From: Anaerolineae bacterium
GTDB lineage: Bacteria > Chloroflexota > Anaerolineae > 4572-78 > J111
Reading direction: 5' to 3'
Length of the DNA: 8,729 nucleotides
Assembly (NCBI GenBank): GCA_020433785.1
Contig: JAGRCC010000834.1
Coordinates: 1 to 8,729, forward strand
Shown: one piece after another, positions 6,213 through 8,729 of the stretch
Position numbering within the stretch: the stretch's first letter is position 1
Layout: each line of letters begins with the position of its first letter
The notes under the pieces: generated by a model
Told to the model about the DNA's origin: nothing
What the model saw: only the letters and a program-made list of their open reading frames with translations
Databases searched by the model: none
Position numbers and translations under genes: made by a program

Positions 6213-6833
6213 TTAATAATCGGGATTTTCCCAGAAAATGAGCGTACCCCAATTGTCGGAAACCGAGTCTTCGACGTAATCCTCAAGCAGGCCGCGGACG
6301 ACAAACCCGTTTTTGAGTTGGAAACTCAGGGTCCGATCGTACAACTCGCCGGCCACGACCTGATCGACATACTGCTGCACCGTCAGCCGATCCTTATGGC
6401 CGGCGTAATCAGGAATGATGCCGCCGGCTACGATGCCTTTTTTGTGATGCTGCCTGACCAACGCCTTGCGCGCTTCGTACAACCGCGAGCCGATGCCGTG
6501 TCCACGATAGTCGGGATGGACGCCGATATCGACGGCATAATAGTAAGCGCCATCAGGGTTGTGGGTGGTGTAGTAGCCGTCGCCGGAGATTTCGTGGGAT
6601 TTGTGAGTTGGGTGTTCGAAGTCGAAATCGGTGAAGATGCCGGAGCCAAAACCGATCACCCGCTCGCCATCGAGCACGACAAAGCTGCCTTCGGGAAAAA
6701 TGTCATAATGGCTGCGGAAATGTTCCACCCGAAAATATTCGCGCTCATCGACCGTTGGAAAACAGTCGTATTGCAGCCGAGCGAGGGCGTCAAAATAGTG
6801 GGGTTGAAGATTATCGATTTTGATGTCGCTCAT
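6213..6833 (-). CDS. GNAT family N-acetyltransferase
   Basis: This 206-residue acetyltransferase probably transfers an acetyl group from acetyl-CoA to an amine; the substrate is unknown. The acetyl-CoA-binding motif A is clear at 101-122 (VDIGVHPDYRGHGIGSRLYE), with the core RGHGIG matching R/Q-x-x-G-x-G/A. The preceding strands include FVVLDGERVIGFGSG (51-65). The C-terminal part (VQQYVDQVVAGELYDRTLS, then FQLKNGF and YVEDSVSDNWGTLIFWENP) resembles the GNAT half of two-domain proteins in which a GNAT domain precedes a carbon-nitrogen hydrolase (B. subtilis YhcX type). Here the protein stops after the GNAT domain. ATG 6833 gives a sensible N-terminus; there is no obvious Shine-Dalgarno. It heads the run GNAT, DUF58, DUF4129, and its 12-base gap to DUF58 suggests cotranscription. 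Confidence 0.85.
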   Translation of the reverse strand: MSDIKIDNLQPHYFDALARLQYDCFPTVDEREYFRVEHFRSHYDIFPEGSFVVLDGERVIGFGSGIFTDFDFEHPTHKSHEISGDGYYTTHNPDGAYYYAVDIGVHPDYRGHGIGSRLYEARKALVRQHHKKGIVAGGIIPDYAGHKDRLTVQQYVDQVVAGELYDRTLSFQLKNGFVVRGLLEDYVEDSVSDNWGTLIFWENPDY

Positions 6834-6974
6834 TATTTTGGCTCGCTGAGAGGATTAGTTGTCAAGGGTAACATTAGCGGGCACAATTTGCAAACTTGAG
6901 GTGATACTTATCTCGGTTTCAAACTGAATGCAAATAGCTCGTTTCGTTGGTGTTTTTACCGGCTTTGATAAGCG

Positions 6975-6997
6975 TTGAATTTTATCGCGAATTTCAA
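6975..6997. repeat. imperfect inverted repeat, possible operator
   Basis: TTGAATTT (6975-6982) and AATTTCAA (6990-6997) are inverted copies matching at seven of eight positions around the spacer TATCGCG. The repeat ends ten bases before a perfect TATAAT (7008-7013), so it covers the -35 area of that promoter, as a repressor or activator site would. It could also fold as an AU-rich hairpin. Confidence 0.35.
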
Positions 6998-7028
6998 CAG
7001 ATGGTTTTATAATTACTTAAGATATCGG

Positions 7029-7037
7029 TGGTATAGT
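7029..7037 (+). promoter_or_regulatory. extended -10 promoter for the small membrane protein
   Basis: TGGTATAGT fits the TGnTATAnT extended -10 pattern. No good -35 lies 16-18 bp upstream, which extended -10 promoters tolerate. Initiation near 7044 would give a leader of about 90 bases before ATG 7135. TATAAT at 7008-7013 is a competing candidate with a poor -35. Confidence 0.4.
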
Positions 7038-7121
7038 TGTTGAGAAGCTGGTCGCGCTCAGCTATCGGCTTATTTCTTGGTTTATCCGATTTTCAAGCGA
7101 CAAAGCCAGTTTGTCTGGGTT

Positions 7122-7127
7122 AGGGGG
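7122..7127 (+). promoter_or_regulatory. Shine-Dalgarno that fixes the start of the small membrane protein
   Basis: AGGGGG lies seven bases before ATG 7135. It selects that ATG over the in-frame TTG at 7111, which has no purine-rich stretch upstream and would add eight residues unlike the rest of the protein. Confidence 0.6.
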
Positions 7128-7134
7128 ATACAAA

Positions 7135-7359
7135 ATGAACAAGAAACATGACCGAACGGATCAAACGGTGGTTGGCTTGGTGGGCAATGTTTGTCTCGAC
7201 TTGCTAATTTCGGCGGTTCTCTTGGGGGTGGGCGTGGGCTTGATCGCCATGGTTTCAAGTTTGACGGCGACGGGACGCGTTTGGCCGGTCTTACTGCTGC
7301 TTGGCTTGGTGAGTTTGGGCCTGGCTAAATATGCGGCGGCTGTCTTTGGCAAGGATTAA
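7135..7359 (+). CDS. small two-helix membrane protein, function unknown
   Basis: This 74-residue protein has a short polar, basic N-terminus (MNKKHDRTDQ) and two hydrophobic helices, about 20-42 and 49-71, joined by a short SSLTATGR turn and ending in KD. The hairpin would put both ends on the same side of the membrane, most likely the cytoplasm given the positive N-terminus. I recognise no family. One cysteine (C20) sits at the start of helix 1. It is too long for a typical type I toxin and has no lipobox. ATG 7135 is chosen because of the purine-rich AGGGGG just upstream. It stands alone: divergent from the GNAT operon and convergent with the nhaA/NYN pair, with its own candidate promoter. 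Confidence 0.7.
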   Translation: MNKKHDRTDQTVVGLVGNVCLDLLISAVLLGVGVGLIAMVSSLTATGRVWPVLLLLGLVSLGLAKYAAAVFGKD

Positions 7360-7399
7360 CTGAGTCCTTGGGGAATTGATATCAGATGGTCCTCACAGA

Positions 7400-7440
7400 G
7401 AGTTGGATGGCTGGCCACGAACCGGCCAACCATCCAACTC
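7400..7440 (-). other. long hairpin between convergent genes, possible terminator without U-tract
   Basis: GAGTTGGATGG (7400-7410) pairs perfectly with CCATCCAACTC (7430-7440). Inside it, TGGCC (7412-7416) pairs with GGCCA (7424-7428) around the loop ACGAACC. The joining position is a C-A mismatch on the plus strand but a G-U pair on the minus strand, so the minus-strand RNA can form an unbroken 17-bp stem. It lies 60 bases past the stop of the NYN gene and 40 past that of the small membrane protein. No T-run follows on either side, so it would be a non-canonical terminator, a 3'-end stabiliser or a dispersed repeat. Confidence 0.55.
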
Positions 7441-7487
7441 CCTAACCGACAATCTATCCAACTTACCACCAACCGACCAACCCAACT
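7432..7487. repeat. degenerate GTTGG/CCAAC repeats
   Basis: The octamer ATCCAACT occurs at 7432 and 7456 and as ACCCAACT at 7480, a regular 24-base step. AACCGAC occurs at 7444 and 7471. The units differ too much for a clean tandem array, but the strand bias (C/A on plus, G/T on minus) is strong and continues into the adjacent hairpin. It covers most of the space between that hairpin and the stop of the NYN gene. Confidence 0.5.
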
Positions 7488-7499
7488 TCGCTCGAAATC

Positions 7500-8024
7500 C
7501 TAATTGAGGTCGTCGAGGCTGTCGATGAAAGGCTCGAGGTCGATGACCTGATTCACCGAGTCTTTCAAAGAAGTACCTATCATATTTTCCACTGCGGCAA
7601 TTTCCGTTTTGATGCCGTAATTTCGTAAAAATAACGGCAGGGGAGCAAAGTCCCCGTCGCTGGTGACTAATACGACCACATCGGGATGGTTGCGCGTCGA
7701 AATTTCAAAACAGCTTAGCGCCATCAAGATATCGACATTAGCGGTGAAGGTGTCCGGCTGCGTGGGCGAACCGTTGTGGGTCACTACTAGAAATCCCTGC
7801 GAACGCAGCCAGTGGGCATAGCGTTCTTTGCCTTCCCTTTTTTCGGTTAATGAGCCGATCATAGGCGGCATCCCCACGTAGATAATCATTTCTTTTAAAT
7901 AGTCACCCTCACTGTTATCTACAATGAAGTCGCGTAACCTGATCCAATCCAAATTTTTATTTTTTTGCCGACACAGTCCCACCAAATTCGAGTCATCGAC
8001 AAAAATGTAGAGAAATTTTGGCAT
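7500..8024 (-). CDS. NYN (LabA/DUF88-like, PIN-fold) domain putative nuclease
   Basis: This 174-residue protein is essentially a single NYN domain, a PIN-like fold predicted to cut RNA with metal-bound acidic residues. Visible motifs are FVDDSNL at 8-14 (D10/D11 and N13), ANVDILMALS at 96-104 (D98, where relatives usually have a KGVD-type motif) and VLVTSDGDFAPLPLFLRNYG at 118-137 (D123 and D125). The acidic set expected for catalysis is present. There is no extra C-terminal domain such as the OST-HTH found in longer relatives. ATG 8024 lies 27 bases after the nhaA stop on the same strand, so the two are probably cotranscribed; AAGGAA upstream is a weak, distant Shine-Dalgarno. Family assignment is good. 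The target RNA, and any functional link to NhaA, are unknown. Confidence 0.85.
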   Translation of the reverse strand: MPKFLYIFVDDSNLVGLCRQKNKNLDWIRLRDFIVDNSEGDYLKEMIIYVGMPPMIGSLTEKREGKERYAHWLRSQGFLVVTHNGSPTQPDTFTANVDILMALSCFEISTRNHPDVVVLVTSDGDFAPLPLFLRNYGIKTEIAAVENMIGTSLKDSVNQVIDLEPFIDSLDDLN

Positions 8025-8051
8025 ACCGTTGAAATTCCTTATTTCCGTCTA

Positions 8052-8729
8052 CTAACCTGCGACTGTCGCAACTTTTCCATGCGTAGCCGTTTCCGGGGCA
8101 GGGCTATTCATATAAACCAGGATCGATCCGATAACGCCGGCCAAAATTGAGGCGGCGAAAATGGCCAGCTTGGCGGTGTTCAATAAAGTTGGGTCGCCGG
8201 GGAAGGCCGCACCGGCAATAAACAGCGACATCGTAAATCCAATACCGGCCAGAAAAGTGGAACTGATGAAGTGCCGCCAGCTAATGCCGGACGGGAGTTC
8301 AGCCAGTCCAAGCTTGATAATGGCCCAACAAATTAAGGTGACACCAAGCGGTTTGCCAAGAAACAGCCCCAAAATAATACCTAAAGCAACCGGACTGGTC
8401 AGATTTGAGGCGGCGCCCATATCCAGATGAACTCCGGCATTAGCCAGCGCAAAAATCGGCAAAATAAGGAAGATTGACCAATTGTTAAGCTGGTGTTCCA
8501 TGCGTCGAGCCGGCGATTGCATTTTATTGGTAATTGTTTCCAACGTTTGAATGGTGGCCTGGCGGCGGCTGTCGATAGTGTCGCGCCATTCCTCTGGCAC
8601 CACAAAATCATCAACTACGCTCTGGGCTTGGACCAGCAAGGGCCGAACATTGATGGGACTGCGAGAGGGAATGGTCATGGCCACCAAAACCCCGGCGATA
8701 GTCGGATGAATGCCGGAGGTCAAGAAGGC
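8052..8729 (-). CDS. nhaA: Na+/H+ antiporter NhaA, C-terminal part (5' end outside the window)
   Basis: NhaA exports Na+ in exchange for protons across the inner membrane, in pH and salt homeostasis. The frame is open to the window edge, and 225 C-terminal residues are visible of a protein that is usually about 390-440 long. They begin at the conserved SGIHPTIAGVLVA segment (SGVHATIAG in E. coli) and continue through LPIFALANAGV (90-100), GLFLGKPLGVTLICW (121-135; K126 corresponds to the functional lysine K300 of E. coli) and FLAGIGFTMSLFIAGAAF (159-176). A last helix lies at about 186-206. The paired catalytic aspartates of the TM V region lie outside the window. The loop at about 24-80 is longer and more charged than in E. 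coli, as in many non-enteric NhaA proteins. The short tail ends in KVATVAG. It precedes the NYN gene by 27 bases. Confidence 0.93.
   Translation of the reverse strand, partial: AFLTSGIHPTIAGVLVAMTIPSRSPINVRPLLVQAQSVVDDFVVPEEWRDTIDSRRQATIQTLETITNKMQSPARRMEHQLNNWSIFLILPIFALANAGVHLDMGAASNLTSPVALGIILGLFLGKPLGVTLICWAIIKLGLAELPSGISWRHFISSTFLAGIGFTMSLFIAGAAFPGDPTLLNTAKLAIFAASILAGVIGSILVYMNSPAPETATHGKVATVAG

Larger units (their letters stand above)
6834..7134. promoter_or_regulatory. divergent promoter region between the GNAT gene and the small membrane protein gene
   Basis: This 301-base gap lies between genes reading outwards and must hold promoters for both. Plus-strand candidates are TATAAT at 7008-7013 and an extended -10, TGGTATAGT, at 7029-7037. 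An inverted repeat (6975-6997) lies just upstream of the former. A potentially structured leader runs from about 7044 to 7134. For the minus strand there is a perfect TTGACA (complement of 6860-6865), but no -10 at a normal distance that would leave the GNAT start intact, so that promoter is unresolved. I see no protein gene here. Confidence 0.55.

Noticed and set aside
6860..6865. Perfect TTGACA on the minus strand as the -35 for the GNAT gene
   Set aside because: At 17 bp there is no -10-like hexamer. The best match (CAAAAT at 19 bp) would place the transcript start at or inside the coding region.
6887..6894. TTTGCAAA palindrome in the divergent region
   Set aside because: It is too short and low in complexity to call an operator without conservation data.
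6318..6899. 193-codon plus-strand open frame opposite the GNAT gene
   Set aside because: It is a shadow frame: the minus strand encodes a clear acetyl-CoA-binding motif, while this frame matches no recognised family.
7378..7385. TGATATCA palindrome after the small membrane protein gene
   Set aside because: It is eight bases in AT-rich DNA without a T-run or second copy; chance is sufficient.

Overview
The window is a stretch of ordinary bacterial chromosome with moderately high GC. It carries nine protein genes in four transcription groups, separated by AT-richer gaps that hold most of the unexplained structure. Nothing identifies the host outright. The family mix (a membrane-anchored Ig-like plus TolB-type propeller protein, a DUF58/DUF4129 pair, many starts without a clear Shine-Dalgarno) would fit an environmental lineage such as Chloroflexota, but that is a weak inference. 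I see no tRNA, rRNA, CRISPR array, transposase, phage gene or attachment site.

Layout. (1) Positions 1-3068, plus strand: the 3' part of a YraQ/UPF0718-type permease, its usual partner of the TIGR03943/DUF1980 family two bases later, then a membrane-anchored protein with an SbsA/Big_5-like Ig domain and a TolB-like beta-propeller. Both permease subunits carry a histidine/aspartate-rich soluble loop, which suggests a metal-related role. (2) Positions 3069-3417: an AT-rich gap without a convincing protein gene but with two strong hairpin/U-tract structures pointing outwards. The left one, on the minus strand, has an extended -10 promoter, a 5' hairpin, a CU-rich linker containing CCUCC (complementary to a Shine-Dalgarno) and a 13-bp terminator; it looks like an ~80-nt small RNA. 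The right one, on the plus strand, has a similar CU-rich/CCUCC stretch before its terminator.

(3) Positions 3418-6833, minus strand: a three-gene run of GNAT acetyltransferase, DUF58 protein and a polytopic membrane protein with a C-terminal DUF4129 domain. The last two normally occur with a MoxR ATPase and often a transglutaminase-like protein; neither is beside them here. (4) Positions 6834-7134: a divergent promoter region with an inverted repeat, two plus-strand -10 candidates and a potentially structured leader for a 74-residue two-helix membrane protein (7135-7359). (5) Positions 7360-7499: a long imperfect hairpin and degenerate GTTGG repeats, including a G-quadruplex-like motif on the minus strand. 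(6) Positions 7500-8729, minus strand: the C-terminal part of the Na+/H+ antiporter NhaA followed 27 bases later by a small NYN/LabA-type putative nuclease.

The best candidate for something undescribed is the 3098-3405 intergenic segment: one well-supported candidate small RNA and, less certainly, a divergent partner built on the same plan.
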